Positions 39,337 through 48,586 are shown, counted from the first letter of the stretch. The stretch is DNA of 63,830 bases from Treponema sp. (GCA_016296655.1 JAEDIW010000010.1:1-63830); one strand, 5' to 3'. The notes: generated from the letters alone by a model not told the origin. Made by a program: numbers and translations.

Positions 39337-41043
39337 ATGAACGAATGGCTTAACAAGCTGTTGACTTCTATAAAGGGGTCGTGGACAAAATGGACTATAA
39401 TACAAAAAGGTATATTGTTTGGAATTCTTGCAGTTATTGTAGCAGCTGTTTTCCTGCTTTTCAGAGTTTCTTCCAAACCAACTGTTGTACGGCTTTTTGG
39501 AACTCCGATTACAGATGAAGTTGCCCGTGCAGCCATAATTACAAGACTTGATCGTGAAAATGTTGAATCCTGGGTTGATTCTGCTGGATATATTTCTGTA
39601 AAGGATAAGCCTACAGCCTATAGAATGAGGGATTTGCTCATTGAAGAAGATCTGGTTCCTTCAAGTGTAAATCCATACGCATTTTTTGATAAAACAAACT
39701 GGGCTACTACAGATTTTGAACGTGAAGTTCAATGGCAAAAGGCAACGACCTTGCTTATCAAGCAGCATCTTGAAGCAATTTCTGACATAACGTTTGCTGA
39801 TGTTACTATTGTAAAGCCTGAGCGTAAGTTGTTTTCTTCGGAGCAGAATCCTGTTTCTGCAAGTGTTATTATCAAGCTTATGCCTGGAAGTGAAATTCTC
39901 ACGAATCGGAAAAGGGTTCTTGGCATTCAGAAAATCATTTTAAAGGCTGTTGAAGGTCTTACTGCGGAAAACCTTACGATAAGTGACGGAAATGGCAATG
40001 TTCTCAATGATTTTGAAAGCATGGCAGACTTTGACGAGGTTGACCTTACGGAAAAAGAGCAGAAACTTATCAGAAAGATGGAAGCAGAGCTTAAGGCTCA
40101 GATTCTGTCAGCTTTGCAGAGTACTCTGTCTGTAGATCGTGTTCGTGATCTTAACGTAAAAATTGACATGGATATGTCAAAGGAAAAGTCTCAGTCAACG
40201 GAATACAGTCCTATAATAATAAAAGCTGATAATCCTGATACACCTTATGACGATTCTGAAATGCGTGATTATCTGCCGGTTTCTTCACAGACTGTAACAA
40301 AAGAATGGCAGGGAACTGGCTATAATCCTGAAGGACCGGCTGGAACGGAAGGTCAGACACCTCCTGTTTATTCTGATATGTCCAATGTTATCGGCAAGTC
40401 TACTGAAACAGGCGTTACCCAGAATAATGCACTGAATACAAAGAATACGCAGCGTGAACGCCGTCCTGTTCCTGACAGAATTTCTGCTTCCGTAAATATT
40501 GACGGTGTATGGACAATAAAATATGACAAAAATCACAATCCTCTGGTTACGGAAGACGGTCATATTCAGCGTGAATATAGGTCTGTTCCAGAAAATGAAT
40601 TGAATGATCTGGCTGAACTGGTTCGTACTGCAATCGGTTATGACAGGGCAAAAGGTTATGCTGTAACTGTAAAAAATATTCAGTTTGACCGTAGGGAGCA
40701 GCATGATCTTGAAGATGCAATGTATTTTAAGGCAAGACAGACACGGGCAACCGTTTTGATGATTTTAGGCGGACTTGCTGTAGTTCTGATTCTGTTTATT
40801 ATATTCAGGCTTATTGCCCGCGAACTTGAGCGGCGCAAGAGGCTTAGGGAAGAGGAACTTTTGCGTAAACAACAGTCTGCAAGGGAACAGGCTCTTTGGG
40901 ATGCAAAGGAAGAGGGCATGGAAGTTTCTATGTCAGTTGAAGAACGCAAAAGAGCAGAGCTTCAGGAAAATGCCATTGCTATGGCAAAAGAACACCCTGA
41001 AGATGTTGCAATGCTGATTCGTACCTGGCTTATGGAGGAATAG
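39337..41043 (+). CDS. fliF: Flagellar MS-ring protein FliF
   Basis: Membrane ring protein, 568 aa, the base on which the motor is built. A first transmembrane helix (GILFGILAVIVAAVFLLF) and a second (ATVLMILGGLAVVLILFIIF) flank the periplasmic ring domains, including DLLIEEDLVPSSVNPYAFFD and FEREVQWQKATTLLIKQHLE. The cytoplasmic end (MAKEHPEDVAMLIRTWLMEE) binds FliG. The start is ATG 39337 with a strong GGGAGGGG at 39326-39333. An ATG at 39334 directly abuts it. fliG begins 3 nt after the stop. Confidence 0.96.
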   Translation: MNEWLNKLLTSIKGSWTKWTIIQKGILFGILAVIVAAVFLLFRVSSKPTVVRLFGTPITDEVARAAIITRLDRENVESWVDSAGYISVKDKPTAYRMRDLLIEEDLVPSSVNPYAFFDKTNWATTDFEREVQWQKATTLLIKQHLEAISDITFADVTIVKPERKLFSSEQNPVSASVIIKLMPGSEILTNRKRVLGIQKIILKAVEGLTAENLTISDGNGNVLNDFESMADFDEVDLTEKEQKLIRKMEAELKAQILSALQSTLSVDRVRDLNVKIDMDMSKEKSQSTEYSPIIIKADNPDTPYDDSEMRDYLPVSSQTVTKEWQGTGYNPEGPAGTEGQTPPVYSDMSNVIGKSTETGVTQNNALNTKNTQRERRPVPDRISASVNIDGVWTIKYDKNHNPLVTEDGHIQREYRSVPENELNDLAELVRTAIGYDRAKGYAVTVKNIQFDRREQHDLEDAMYFKARQTRATVLMILGGLAVVLILFIIFRLIARELERRKRLREEELLRKQQSAREQALWDAKEEGMEVSMSVEERKRAELQENAIAMAKEHPEDVAMLIRTWLMEE

Positions 41044-41046
41044 ATT

Positions 41047-42108
41047 ATGGCAGAAATTTCAACGGCTGCAAAGGCTGGCACTTCATCCAAAAAAAATTCA
41101 AAAGACTATAAAAGTCTTACAGGAAGGCAGAAAGCTGCCATATTTCTTGTTTCTCTAGGCAGTGATGTTTCTTCGGATATTATGAAGCATCTTAGAGATG
41201 ATGAAGTTGAAACTTTAACTTTTGAAATTGCAAGGCTTGAAAAAGTTGATTCAGATTTTAAAGATGCTGTTCTTGAAGAATTTCAGGAACTCATGGAAGC
41301 CCAGAACTTTATTACTACAGGCGGTATTGAATATGCCCGTGAACTTCTTGAAAAATCTGTAGGCAGCCAGAAAGCTGTAGATATCATTAACAGGCTTACA
41401 AGTTCTCTTCAGGTTCGACCTTTTGATTTTATACGCCGTACTGACCCTGCACATTTGCTTAACTTTATTCAGCAGGAGCATCCACAGACGATTGCGCTGA
41501 TTCTTGCGTACCTTGAGCCTGTCAAGGCTGCCGCTATTCTGCAGAACCTTCCAGAAGCTATGCAGCCAGATGTTTCAAAACGTCTTGCAACAATGGACAG
41601 AACTTCGCCGGATGTATTGCGCGAAGTTGAACGGGTTCTTGAAAAGAAACTTTCAACTCTTTCCAGCGAAGACTATACTGCAGCCGGTGGTGTTGAAAGC
41701 ATTGTTGAAATTCTTAACAATGTTGACCGTTCTTCTGAAAAATCTATTATTGAATCTCTTGAAGAAGAGGAACCTGATTTGGCTGAAGAAATCAAAAAGC
41801 GTATGTTCGTATTCGAAGATATTGTCATGCTCGACGACCGTGCAATTCAGAAAGTTCTGCGCGAAGTCGATACACAGGAACTGTCAAGAGCGCTTAAATC
41901 TGTTGATACTGAAGTTCAGGATAAAATCTTCAAAAATATGTCTAAGCGTGCTGCCAGCATGCTCAGGGAAGATATGGAATATATGGGACCTGTTCGCTTG
42001 AAGGACGTAGAAGAGTCTCAGCAGAAGATTGTTTCTACTATCCGCCGCCTTGAAGATTCAGGTGAAATTGTAATTGCTCGTTCTGGCGAGGATGAACTGG
42101 TAAGCTGA
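41047..42108 (+). CDS. fliG: Flagellar motor switch protein FliG
   Basis: Rotor protein, 353 aa, that meets the stator and sets torque and direction. It has the N-terminal FliF-binding domain (LTGRQKAAIFLVSLGSDVSS), the middle EHPQT motif (QQEHPQTIALILAYLEP) and the C-terminal torque helix with charged residues (DDRAIQKVLREVDTQELSRAL). An N-terminal extension of about 20 residues is Ser/Lys-rich. Spirochaetes often have two FliG proteins; this copy, in the fliF-fliH position, is probably the one that works in the switch. That last point is from general knowledge. Confidence 0.96.
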   Translation: MAEISTAAKAGTSSKKNSKDYKSLTGRQKAAIFLVSLGSDVSSDIMKHLRDDEVETLTFEIARLEKVDSDFKDAVLEEFQELMEAQNFITTGGIEYARELLEKSVGSQKAVDIINRLTSSLQVRPFDFIRRTDPAHLLNFIQQEHPQTIALILAYLEPVKAAAILQNLPEAMQPDVSKRLATMDRTSPDVLREVERVLEKKLSTLSSEDYTAAGGVESIVEILNNVDRSSEKSIIESLEEEEPDLAEEIKKRMFVFEDIVMLDDRAIQKVLREVDTQELSRALKSVDTEVQDKIFKNMSKRAASMLREDMEYMGPVRLKDVEESQQKIVSTIRRLEDSGEIVIARSGEDELVS

Positions 42109-42125
42109 TTATTCAGGAGATGTAG

Positions 42126-43058
42126 ATGGCTAAAACTGTATTCAGACCGACAGAAGTTAAGAAAACTCCTGATACTGTCATGTTAAAGCTGGTTCATAAT
42201 TATGAGCCGGAAGTTGAAGAAGTTATTGAAGAAGAGCCTGTTTATACAGGTCCTACTGTTGAAGAACTGAAAAAAGAAGCTGACGAGTTTCGTGCCAAAT
42301 GGGAAATTGAAAAAAAGCAGATGATAGAACAGGCACAGGCCGAAGCTGCTGCAATTGTAGAGAAGGCAAAAAGCGATGCCTTTGATGAAGTAAAGAATCA
42401 GTCTAATCAGGCTCAGGTTATAAAGCAGGATGCCCAGAATACTGCAGCTGAAATTATAAAGGATGCACAGGAACAGGCTCAAAAAATAATAAATCAGGCT
42501 AATTCCGAACGGACAGAAATTCTGGAAAAATCTTCTGCAGAAGGCTATGAAAAAGGTCATGAAGAGGGCTATGAATTCGGAAAGCAGGAAGCAGATCGGC
42601 TTACAGGCAGAATTCATTCGATTCTTGATTCTGTCATGCATCGGCGTGAAGAAATTCTGCGGGAAACTGAACAGCAGATTGTTGAACTTGTAATTTTAAT
42701 GGCACGGAAAGTTGTAAAAGTCCTTTCTGAAAATCAGAAGAGCATTATTATGAATAATGTTTTGCTTGCCTTAAAAAAAGTAAAAGGCCGTGGGGATGTT
42801 ATCATAAGGGTAAACCTTGAAGATTTAAAGCTCACCACAAGCCATATACGCGATTTTATTGAACGGGTTGAAAGCATAAAAAATATCACTGTTGTCGAAG
42901 ATTCTTCTGTAGAACAGGGCGGATGCATTGTTGAAACAGATTTTGGAGCAATTGATGCACGTATTTCTAGTCAGTTGAAAGAACTTGAAGACAAAATTCT
43001 TGAAGTTGCTCCGATAAAAACCATAAGCAAGGCAGAGGCCATAAATCCTGATGCTTAG
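42126..43058 (+). CDS. fliH: Flagellar export regulator FliH
   Basis: Regulator of the export ATPase FliI, 310 aa. Residues about 40-160 are a long Glu/Gln/Ala-rich coiled coil (EAAAIVEKAKSDAFDEVK). A GYEKGHEEGYEFGKQEADR stretch with the glycine-repeat pattern typical of FliH lies near residue 142. The C-terminal half is the V-ATPase E-like domain (VLLALKKVKGRGDVIIRVN and SSVEQGGCIVETDFGAIDA). AGGAG lies 7 nt before ATG 42126. FliH proteins diverge strongly, and position between fliG and fliI settles the call. Confidence 0.93.
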   Translation: MAKTVFRPTEVKKTPDTVMLKLVHNYEPEVEEVIEEEPVYTGPTVEELKKEADEFRAKWEIEKKQMIEQAQAEAAAIVEKAKSDAFDEVKNQSNQAQVIKQDAQNTAAEIIKDAQEQAQKIINQANSERTEILEKSSAEGYEKGHEEGYEFGKQEADRLTGRIHSILDSVMHRREEILRETEQQIVELVILMARKVVKVLSENQKSIIMNNVLLALKKVKGRGDVIIRVNLEDLKLTTSHIRDFIERVESIKNITVVEDSSVEQGGCIVETDFGAIDARISSQLKELEDKILEVAPIKTISKAEAINPDA

Positions 43059-43092
43059 AAATGAAATCTGACAGTCGGTTCTGGGGGTGGGT

Positions 43093-44517
43093 ATGAAATC
43101 GGCATATACTGCAGAGTTTGATTTTTCGAAATATCTTTCAGAAGTGAAACGCGCAGACACTATTCATTATATTGGTCATGTTTCTGCGGTTAACGGGCTA
43201 GAAATAGAAAGTTTTGGGCCTCGTTCTGTTATTGGAGAGATGTGTACAATCCGTATTCCAAGCACAAAAACGGAATTGATGGCTGAAGTTGTTGGACTTG
43301 AGGGAACAACTGTAAAGCTTACAGCTTTTGGCGACACGAAGGGGATTGAAATTGGCTGTGAAGTTATCGCTTCTGGAAACGTTCTTCAGGTTGGAGTCGG
43401 CAAAAATCTTTTAGGTCGTGTAATTGATGCTGTTGGCCGTCCTTATGACGAACTTGGAGACATAGCATGTGAAGAATTTTACCCCGCGGTTGCAAATCCT
43501 CCTGAGCCAATGAAAAGACGTCCTATTGATCGCCGTATAACAACAGGTGTGCGTGCCATTGATACGTTGCTGACCGTCGGCAAAGGGCAGCGCATGGGAA
43601 TTTTTGCAGGTTCCGGCGTAGGAAAATCGACTTTAATCAGTATGATTGCACGTAATACGAATGCAGATGTAAATGTTATTGCCCTGATTGGTGAACGTGG
43701 TCGCGAGGTAATGGATTTTATCCGGCGTGATTTGGGTGAAGAAGGTTTGAAACGCTCTGTTGTTATTGTTGCAACTAGTGATCAGCCTTCGATTTGCAGG
43801 TTGAGGGCAGCCTATGTTGCAACTGCTGTGGCCGAATACTTTAGGAATCAAGGGCAGGATGTAATGTTTATGTTTGACTCTGTTACTCGATTTGCTCAGG
43901 CACAGCGTGAAATTGGTCTTGCAAACGGAGAACCGCCTGCTCAGCGTGGATATCCGCCAAGTGTTTTTGATTTGATTCCAAAACTTCTTGAAAGAACTGG
44001 AACAAATGACAAAGGTTCGATAACAGCTTTCTATACAGTTCTTGTTGACGGTGATGACATGAATGAACCTATTGCCGACAAAGTTCGCGGTACGCTTGAC
44101 GGGCATATTGTTTTGAACAGGGCTTTGGCGCAGAGCTATCATTTTCCGGCAATTGATGTTTTGCAGAGTGTAAGCCGTCTTGGACGCAGAGTTACAGGCA
44201 TTCAGACTAGAAAAGCGTGCGGAATAATCCGGCAGTTAATGTCAACGTATCAGGAAAATGAAACTTTGATAAATACCGGCAACTATGAGGCAGGTCGTTC
44301 TGCATCAATTGACAAAGCTATTGAAAAACATGAACTGATTGAAGAATTTTTAAAGCAGGAAGAATACGAAAAATGCTCTATGGAAGAATCTCTGAAGAAA
44401 CTGTCAGAAGTTTCTGAAATTGAAATTCCGCAGGAAGAATATGCAGAAGATTCTGGAACAAAAATTCTTACGACAGCCCAGATTGCAGATGCTGCTGCAA
44501 AAAAAGATAATCTGTAG
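43093..44517 (+). CDS. fliI: Flagellum-specific export ATPase FliI
   Basis: Export ATPase, 474 aa, related to F1 beta. Walker A is GIFAGSGVGKSTLIS (about residue 175), then IALIGERGREVMDFI, Walker B DVMFMFDSVTRFAQAQREIG and GEPPAQRGYPPSVFDLIP. It helps send rod, hook and filament parts through the export gate. The start is ATG 43093, preceded by GGGGG at 43083-43087; GTG 43087 is part of that run. fliJ begins 5 nt after the stop. Confidence 0.96.
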   Translation: MKSAYTAEFDFSKYLSEVKRADTIHYIGHVSAVNGLEIESFGPRSVIGEMCTIRIPSTKTELMAEVVGLEGTTVKLTAFGDTKGIEIGCEVIASGNVLQVGVGKNLLGRVIDAVGRPYDELGDIACEEFYPAVANPPEPMKRRPIDRRITTGVRAIDTLLTVGKGQRMGIFAGSGVGKSTLISMIARNTNADVNVIALIGERGREVMDFIRRDLGEEGLKRSVVIVATSDQPSICRLRAAYVATAVAEYFRNQGQDVMFMFDSVTRFAQAQREIGLANGEPPAQRGYPPSVFDLIPKLLERTGTNDKGSITAFYTVLVDGDDMNEPIADKVRGTLDGHIVLNRALAQSYHFPAIDVLQSVSRLGRRVTGIQTRKACGIIRQLMSTYQENETLINTGNYEAGRSASIDKAIEKHELIEEFLKQEEYEKCSMEESLKKLSEVSEIEIPQEEYAEDSGTKILTTAQIADAAAKKDNL

Positions 44518-44522
44518 AAATT

Positions 44523-44948
44523 ATGAAAAAATTTGTTTTTAAACTTGAAGATGTTTTGTCCATACGGGAATTTCAGCAGGAACAGGCAGAAATTGAATTG
44601 GGCAAGGCTCTTGAAGAAGAACGGAAAATTCAGGAAAAACTTGAAGCTGTTGCAGTACAGCATGCTGCCTGTGTCAGACAGATTGATGGTACTTTAGATT
44701 TTTCAGCAATTGCATCTGCACAGCAGTATTTTGCCATGCTTGAAGTGCAGAAAAATTTTCTTCTTGAAGAACTTACAAGGGCAAAGCTTGTAACTGAGCA
44801 GAAAAGAAAAATTCTTCAGGAAAAAATGAAAAAATCTGCATCACTTTCAAAATTACGGGAAAAAGAACTTGTTAAATTTCAAAAGCAGGTCCTGGATGAA
44901 GAAGAACTTGCAGTTGATGATGTTGCTTCTTCCCGTTATAAAAGATAG
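44523..44948 (+). CDS. fliJ: Flagellar export protein FliJ
   Basis: Small coiled-coil export chaperone, 141 aa, that joins the FliI ring to the export gate. The N-terminus FKLEDVLSIREFQQEQAEIELGKA and the overall Glu/Gln/Lys helix with REKELVKFQKQVLDEEE near the end fit the family. It is the last gene of the operon in this window. The next gene runs the other way after 48 bp, which hold GTTCTGCAGAAC (44981-44992) and a TTCAAA/TTTGAA pair but no strong terminator. Confidence 0.9.
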   Translation: MKKFVFKLEDVLSIREFQQEQAEIELGKALEEERKIQEKLEAVAVQHAACVRQIDGTLDFSAIASAQQYFAMLEVQKNFLLEELTRAKLVTEQKRKILQEKMKKSASLSKLREKELVKFQKQVLDEEELAVDDVASSRYKR

Positions 44949-44996
44949 TTCAAATCACTGCATTATTTTGAATTGTGCAGGTTCTGCAGAACATCC

Positions 44997-46649
44997 TTAA
45001 TATTTGAATGCACTTCCGCCAATAAATTCCCGGATTATTGAGCGGTCTGGTACATCACGTTCTGGAATTGGTGAAAAATTATCCAGAAAGCGCAGCAGCC
45101 TTGATGCTTCTGTAAATTCCGGGCAGTCAGGGGTTATGACCCTGAGTAATGGAACTGCATAAACTTTTAAAACTGCAAGTTCATAGTCCAAAGCAGTGTT
45201 TAGCATTACGTCAGCATTGCGCTGGAATGGGAAAATGTGCAGTTTTTCACCTTTCTGTACGTTTGACCACATTGAAATTGTAGCTGCTGCGGATTTTCCA
45301 CGGAACTGCGCATCTCGTACGATTCTGCGGATAAGGCGGTTGTCGCTTGTTGAAATTCGTGTATGGTCGTTAAGGTTCAGCTGCGTAAGTGCTGAAAGAT
45401 AAATTTTGAATTTCAGTTCAGGGGCGATAAGAGGGGTAAGCCTGTCATTCAGCCCATGAATTCCTTCCATAATCAAAATGTCGTTTTTGCCAAGTGCCAT
45501 TTTTTTACCGCTGAAAAATCTTTTTCCGGCTGTAAAATCATAGGACGGCATTTCAACTTCTTTTCCATTGAACAGGTCGATTAACAGCTGATTCAGATAT
45601 GGAATGTCCAGTGCTTCAAGGCATTCGTAATCGTAGTTGCCGTTTTCGTCTTTAGGATTGCGTTCCCTGCCGACATAGAAATCATCCAGGCTAATAAGTT
45701 GCGGTTTGTAGCCTATTGCCTGCAGCTGAAGTGCAAGTTTTTTTGATGATGTTGTTTTTCCAGAGCTTGACGGTCCTGCAATAAGTATAACCTTTACGTT
45801 TTTGTTCTGGCTGATTTTATCTGCAATGTTGGAAATGCATTTTGTCTGGAATGTTTCACTGATGTTAATGAAATCATTGATTTTGCGTTTGTTGATGAGT
45901 TCATTAAGGCTGGCAACTGATGTAACTCCAATCTGTTTGCCCCATTTTTTGTAGCGGCTGTAGATTGCAAAAAGTTCAGGAATGTCCTTAAATTCTGAAA
46001 TTTTATGAGGTTCTGAAGTTGTGGGAAAGCGCAGGAGAAAGCCTTCTCCATAAGGCATGAGGTCAAAATACTTCAGGGTTGCAGTTGATTTTACAAGTGC
46101 ACCAAAAAACATGTCAGAAAAATCGTCTAATGTGTTGACTGCCAGAACAGGAGTGCAGATGCATTCCAGCTGTTTTAAGGTTTCTGTAAGTTCAAGCTTT
46201 GAAAAGAGTTCTTTTGCGTCATGATAGGAAATCAGGTCGGTTTTTATGGGCAAATCCTGTTGAACCATGTTCTTCATTTCGCAGGCTATGGAATTAATTT
46301 CCTGGTCTGTTATTTTTATGCCTGTGTCCAGAGTATAGTAGTAACCGTAGCCAAGGCTGTGACCTACCCGAAGGTGTGCTTTGGGGTAGACTTTATGAGC
46401 CGCTGCTGCAAGCAAAAAGCACAGGGAACGCCTGTAAACTTCTGCACCTGACTTTGTGTTGTCGTATACAGGTGCAATTTTCGCATTATATAAAAGCGGG
46501 TAGTTTAGTGAAAAGATTGCATTATTGACAGAAACAGCCAGAATTTCATTGTCTTTTTTTTCAAAATAATCCAGAAACTCAGAAACTGTAGTTCCCAGGG
46601 GTGTTGTTATTGTTTTTCCAGAGGGAAGCGTAAGGATGATGTTTTTCAT
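44997..46649 (-). CDS. TGS-domain nucleoside (uridine-type) kinase
   Basis: Three-part protein, 550 aa. Residues 1-60 are a TGS domain (TLPSGKTITTPLGTTVSEFL). Residues about 75-190 resemble the second additional domain of threonyl-tRNA synthetase (LRVGHSLGYGYYYTLDTG). Residues about 285-500 are a uridine-kinase P-loop domain with VILIAGPSSSGKTTSSKKL, ISLDDFYVGRERNP and ILIMEGIHGLNDRLTP. The fusion is known in Thermotogales, clostridia and spirochaetes as a nucleoside kinase. The tRNA-synthetase parts are probably regulatory leftovers. GGAGG lies about 12 nt before ATG 46649. Together with the importer at 1232-6001 it would support nucleoside salvage. Confidence 0.9.
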   Translation of the reverse strand: MKNIILTLPSGKTITTPLGTTVSEFLDYFEKKDNEILAVSVNNAIFSLNYPLLYNAKIAPVYDNTKSGAEVYRRSLCFLLAAAAHKVYPKAHLRVGHSLGYGYYYTLDTGIKITDQEINSIACEMKNMVQQDLPIKTDLISYHDAKELFSKLELTETLKQLECICTPVLAVNTLDDFSDMFFGALVKSTATLKYFDLMPYGEGFLLRFPTTSEPHKISEFKDIPELFAIYSRYKKWGKQIGVTSVASLNELINKRKINDFINISETFQTKCISNIADKISQNKNVKVILIAGPSSSGKTTSSKKLALQLQAIGYKPQLISLDDFYVGRERNPKDENGNYDYECLEALDIPYLNQLLIDLFNGKEVEMPSYDFTAGKRFFSGKKMALGKNDILIMEGIHGLNDRLTPLIAPELKFKIYLSALTQLNLNDHTRISTSDNRLIRRIVRDAQFRGKSAAATISMWSNVQKGEKLHIFPFQRNADVMLNTALDYELAVLKVYAVPLLRVITPDCPEFTEASRLLRFLDNFSPIPERDVPDRSIIREFIGGSAFKY

Positions 46650-46687
46650 GATTTATTTTAACCTCCGATGGTATTTGCTGAATTCTT

Positions 46688-47548
46688 TTATTGATAATGT
46701 TTGATTAAGGCCTGAGTTCCCAAACTGCCATTGCCGTCTGCTTCCAGCATTTTGTAGTTTTCAAGTACTTTTTCCAAAATGTCCAGTTTCAGATTGCTTT
46801 TGTTGGCCTCTTCAACGGCAATGCCCATGTCTTTGATAAAATGTTTGAGAAAAAATCCAGGATTGTAGTCGCCTTTGATGATTTTTGGGGCAAAGCTGTC
46901 CATCTGTTTGCTGCCTGCAGCTCCTGTTGAAATTGATTTGAGCAGAACGTCCAGGTCCAGACCTTTTGCCTTTGCATAGGCAAGGGCTTCGCAAACTCCA
47001 GAAAGAGTTCCTGCAATTGCAATCTGGTTTGCCATCTTTGCATGCTGTCCGCAGCCGGCAGTTCCCTGGTAATTTATGTTTGTGCCCATTGCCTTGAACA
47101 GTGGAATGCAGTCTTCGTAAACAGCTTTGTCGCCGCCTGCAAGAATGGAAAGTGTTCCGTTTTTAGCTCCTGTGTCACCACCGGTTACAGGTGCATCAAG
47201 AACTTTGAAACCGCGCTTTGTGCCTTCTGAGTAGATTTTTTCGGCAAGGGCAGGACTTGTGGTTGTCATGTCAATGAGGTATGCACCTTTTTTTGCGCTG
47301 TCGAGGATATTGCCAGAGTCAAAATAAACTTCTTCAACATCTTTGGGAAATCCGACTATTGTAATTACAGCTTCTGCATCTTTTACACATTCTGCAATGG
47401 AGCCATGAAAAACTGCTCCTTCGTCAATGACGTCCTGAACTTTTTCCTTGTTTCTTGCAAAAATATGAAGTTCAAAACCTGATTTCATAAGGTTTCTGAC
47501 CATTGATTTTCCCATTATTCCAACACCAATAAAGCCGATTTTTTTCAT
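46688..47548 (-). CDS. Beta-hydroxyacid dehydrogenase (tartronate semialdehyde reductase-like)
   Basis: NAD(P)-dependent dehydrogenase, 286 aa, of the 3-hydroxyisobutyrate/tartronate semialdehyde reductase family. The Rossmann start is KIGFIGVGIMGKSMVRNLM. The substrate motif is VLDAPVTGGDTGAKNGTLSI. The catalytic Lys lies in GCGQHAKMANQIAIAG. The exact substrate cannot be read from sequence. I start at ATG 47548 with GAGG at 47560-47557. A GTG three codons earlier overlaps that site. It sits upstream of the nucleoside kinase on the same strand, 38 bp apart. A possible minus-strand promoter is TTGACA (47700-47695) and TACTAT (47675-47670), with a long 19-nt spacer. Confidence 0.88.
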   Translation of the reverse strand: MKKIGFIGVGIMGKSMVRNLMKSGFELHIFARNKEKVQDVIDEGAVFHGSIAECVKDAEAVITIVGFPKDVEEVYFDSGNILDSAKKGAYLIDMTTTSPALAEKIYSEGTKRGFKVLDAPVTGGDTGAKNGTLSILAGGDKAVYEDCIPLFKAMGTNINYQGTAGCGQHAKMANQIAIAGTLSGVCEALAYAKAKGLDLDVLLKSISTGAAGSKQMDSFAPKIIKGDYNPGFFLKHFIKDMGIAVEEANKSNLKLDILEKVLENYKMLEADGNGSLGTQALIKHYQ

Positions 47549-47761
47549 TTTATGCACCTCAATATTTAAAAAAGAATTTCGATTAGTGCTGTTCCTGCGT
47601 TTTAGCGGTTAGCCAGCAGCTGTCAGAAAAGCCTGGCTTGCACTTGAAGTGTTTGCACAGTGCCTGTTTATAGTATTGCAAATGGAAAATGGTTTGTCAA
47701 ATTTTATGGTTTTGGGGATTTGTGATTTTTGCGGTAAAAATGTGGCTTCTTTGCCTAAGCA

Positions 47762-47864
47762 CTTACGCCAGATTGAAGTGGTGCCGGAGGCAGTGCGAAG
47801 CACCGTAAGCGCCTGACGCTGGAGCCACGGAAAGCTGGATAGCCCCGTAACGTGCCGTCCATAA
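47762..47864. repeat. GC-rich dispersed repeat, copy 2
   Basis: Lies in the 361-bp gap between the divergent dehydrogenase and zur-like genes. It starts TTACGCCAGATTG, contains GGAAAGCTGG (47829-47838) and ends ACGTGCCGTCCATAA (47850-47864), as does the repeat at 892-1073. The middle holds a GGTGC/GCACC hairpin (about 47779-47803). It is shorter than copy 1, which has an AT-rich insert. No gene is seen in this gap. Confidence 0.65.
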
Positions 47865-47875
47865 TAAAAAAATAC

Positions 47876-47903
47876 TTGTGAAAAATCTGTAGATTTGTAT
47901 ACT
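47876..47903 (+). promoter_or_regulatory. Promoter of the zur-like gene
   Basis: TTGTGA (47876-47881), a 16-nt spacer and TATACT (47898-47903). ATG 47910 is 6 nt beyond the -10 box, which places the transcription start at the start codon. No ribosome-binding site exists in between. Confidence 0.6.
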
Positions 47904-47909
47904 AGATTT

Positions 47910-48320
47910 ATGAGATCGGATGGCTATCAGACTAAGGGCAAAAAAGTTATTCTGGAATTTTTAGAGGCAAACAAAGATACGGCTGTTTCTGTGCAGGATA
48001 TTGCTGATTATCTGAAAGCAGCCGGCGAAGAAACGAATATTACGACGGTTTACCGACGGCTTGAAAAGCTTGCTGCAGAAAAAAAAGTTATCCGCCATTC
48101 TGCCGATGATGGAAAAAAGACCCTTTTTCAGTATATTGCAGATGCACGGGAATGTTTGAGCCACCTGCATGTTCAGTGTACCTGCTGTTCAAAGATAATT
48201 CACCTTGACTGCGAAGATTCCAGGGAATTTATGGAACATCTATGCAAAAATCACGGAATTGTGCTTGATTGCCGGAAAACTGTTTTGTACGGCTTGTGCA
48301 GCGAATGTAGCCGGAAATAG
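47910..48320 (+). CDS. zur: Fur-family zinc regulator, Zur-like
   Basis: Metal-dependent repressor of the Fur family, 136 aa. The winged-helix part has VSVQDIADYLKAAGEETNITTVYRRLEKL (residues about 27-55). The dimer part has the structural zinc pair CTCC (about residue 91) and a C-terminal CSEC, with HLHVQCTCCSKIIHLDC and KTVLYGLC. The absence of Fur-type iron hallmarks and the adjacent znuA with two palindromes point to Zur rather than Fur or PerR. The start at ATG 47910 lies 6 nt after a -10 box, so the mRNA is probably leaderless. An upstream TTG at 47895 overlaps the promoter. Confidence 0.85.
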   Translation: MRSDGYQTKGKKVILEFLEANKDTAVSVQDIADYLKAAGEETNITTVYRRLEKLAAEKKVIRHSADDGKKTLFQYIADARECLSHLHVQCTCCSKIIHLDCEDSREFMEHLCKNHGIVLDCRKTVLYGLCSECSRK

Positions 48321-48353
48321 ATTTTTTCGTTATTTTTTTTATTGTTTTGAAAA

Positions 48354-48446
48354 TGCAAATTATTTGCAAAATGTATTGACTTTTTCTGTTGCTTTGAAGT
48401 ATAAAAATGCAGTCAGGTTGCAGATTAAAAATGCAAATTGTTTGCA
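48354..48446 (+). promoter_or_regulatory. znuA promoter bracketed by two Zur-type palindromes
   Basis: Operator 1 is TGCAAATTATTTGCA (48354-48368), a perfect 15-bp palindrome. Operator 2 is TGCAAATTGTTTGCA (48432-48446), one base off perfect symmetry, set 78 bp downstream. Between them lies a promoter TTGACT (48376-48381), 18-nt spacer, TATAAA (48400-48405). Both operators are followed by AAATG. A zinc-loaded repressor on either site would block polymerase, and both together could form a loop. Assigning them to the adjacent Zur-like protein is inference. Confidence 0.78.
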
Positions 48447-48496
48447 AAATGTGCCTGTCAGGCGTGAGTGCAGGTGTTTTGCAGGCAGTTGCGTGA

Positions 48497-48551
48497 AAGT
48501 GCTGAGTAATAGCATCTACTGTTAATCAGCACTTCCCTGATTTTTGGGGAA
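48497..48551 (+). promoter_or_regulatory. Stem-loops in the znuA leader
   Basis: AAGTGCTGA (48497-48505) pairs with TCAGCACTT (48526-48534) around a 20-nt loop. A second short stem (TTCCC with GGGGAA) follows near 48533-48552. The leader from the promoter to znuA is about 175 nt. The structures may affect stability or translation; no known riboswitch is recognised. Confidence 0.4.
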
Positions 48552-48586
48552 ACGTATGTGTTTGCTGCCTGAAAACGGAGATAAAA

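Noticed and set aside
47676..47684. TGCAAAT half-site near the dehydrogenase promoter as a third Zur box
   Set aside because: The other arm of the palindrome is absent; a 7-base match in AT-rich DNA is expected by chance.
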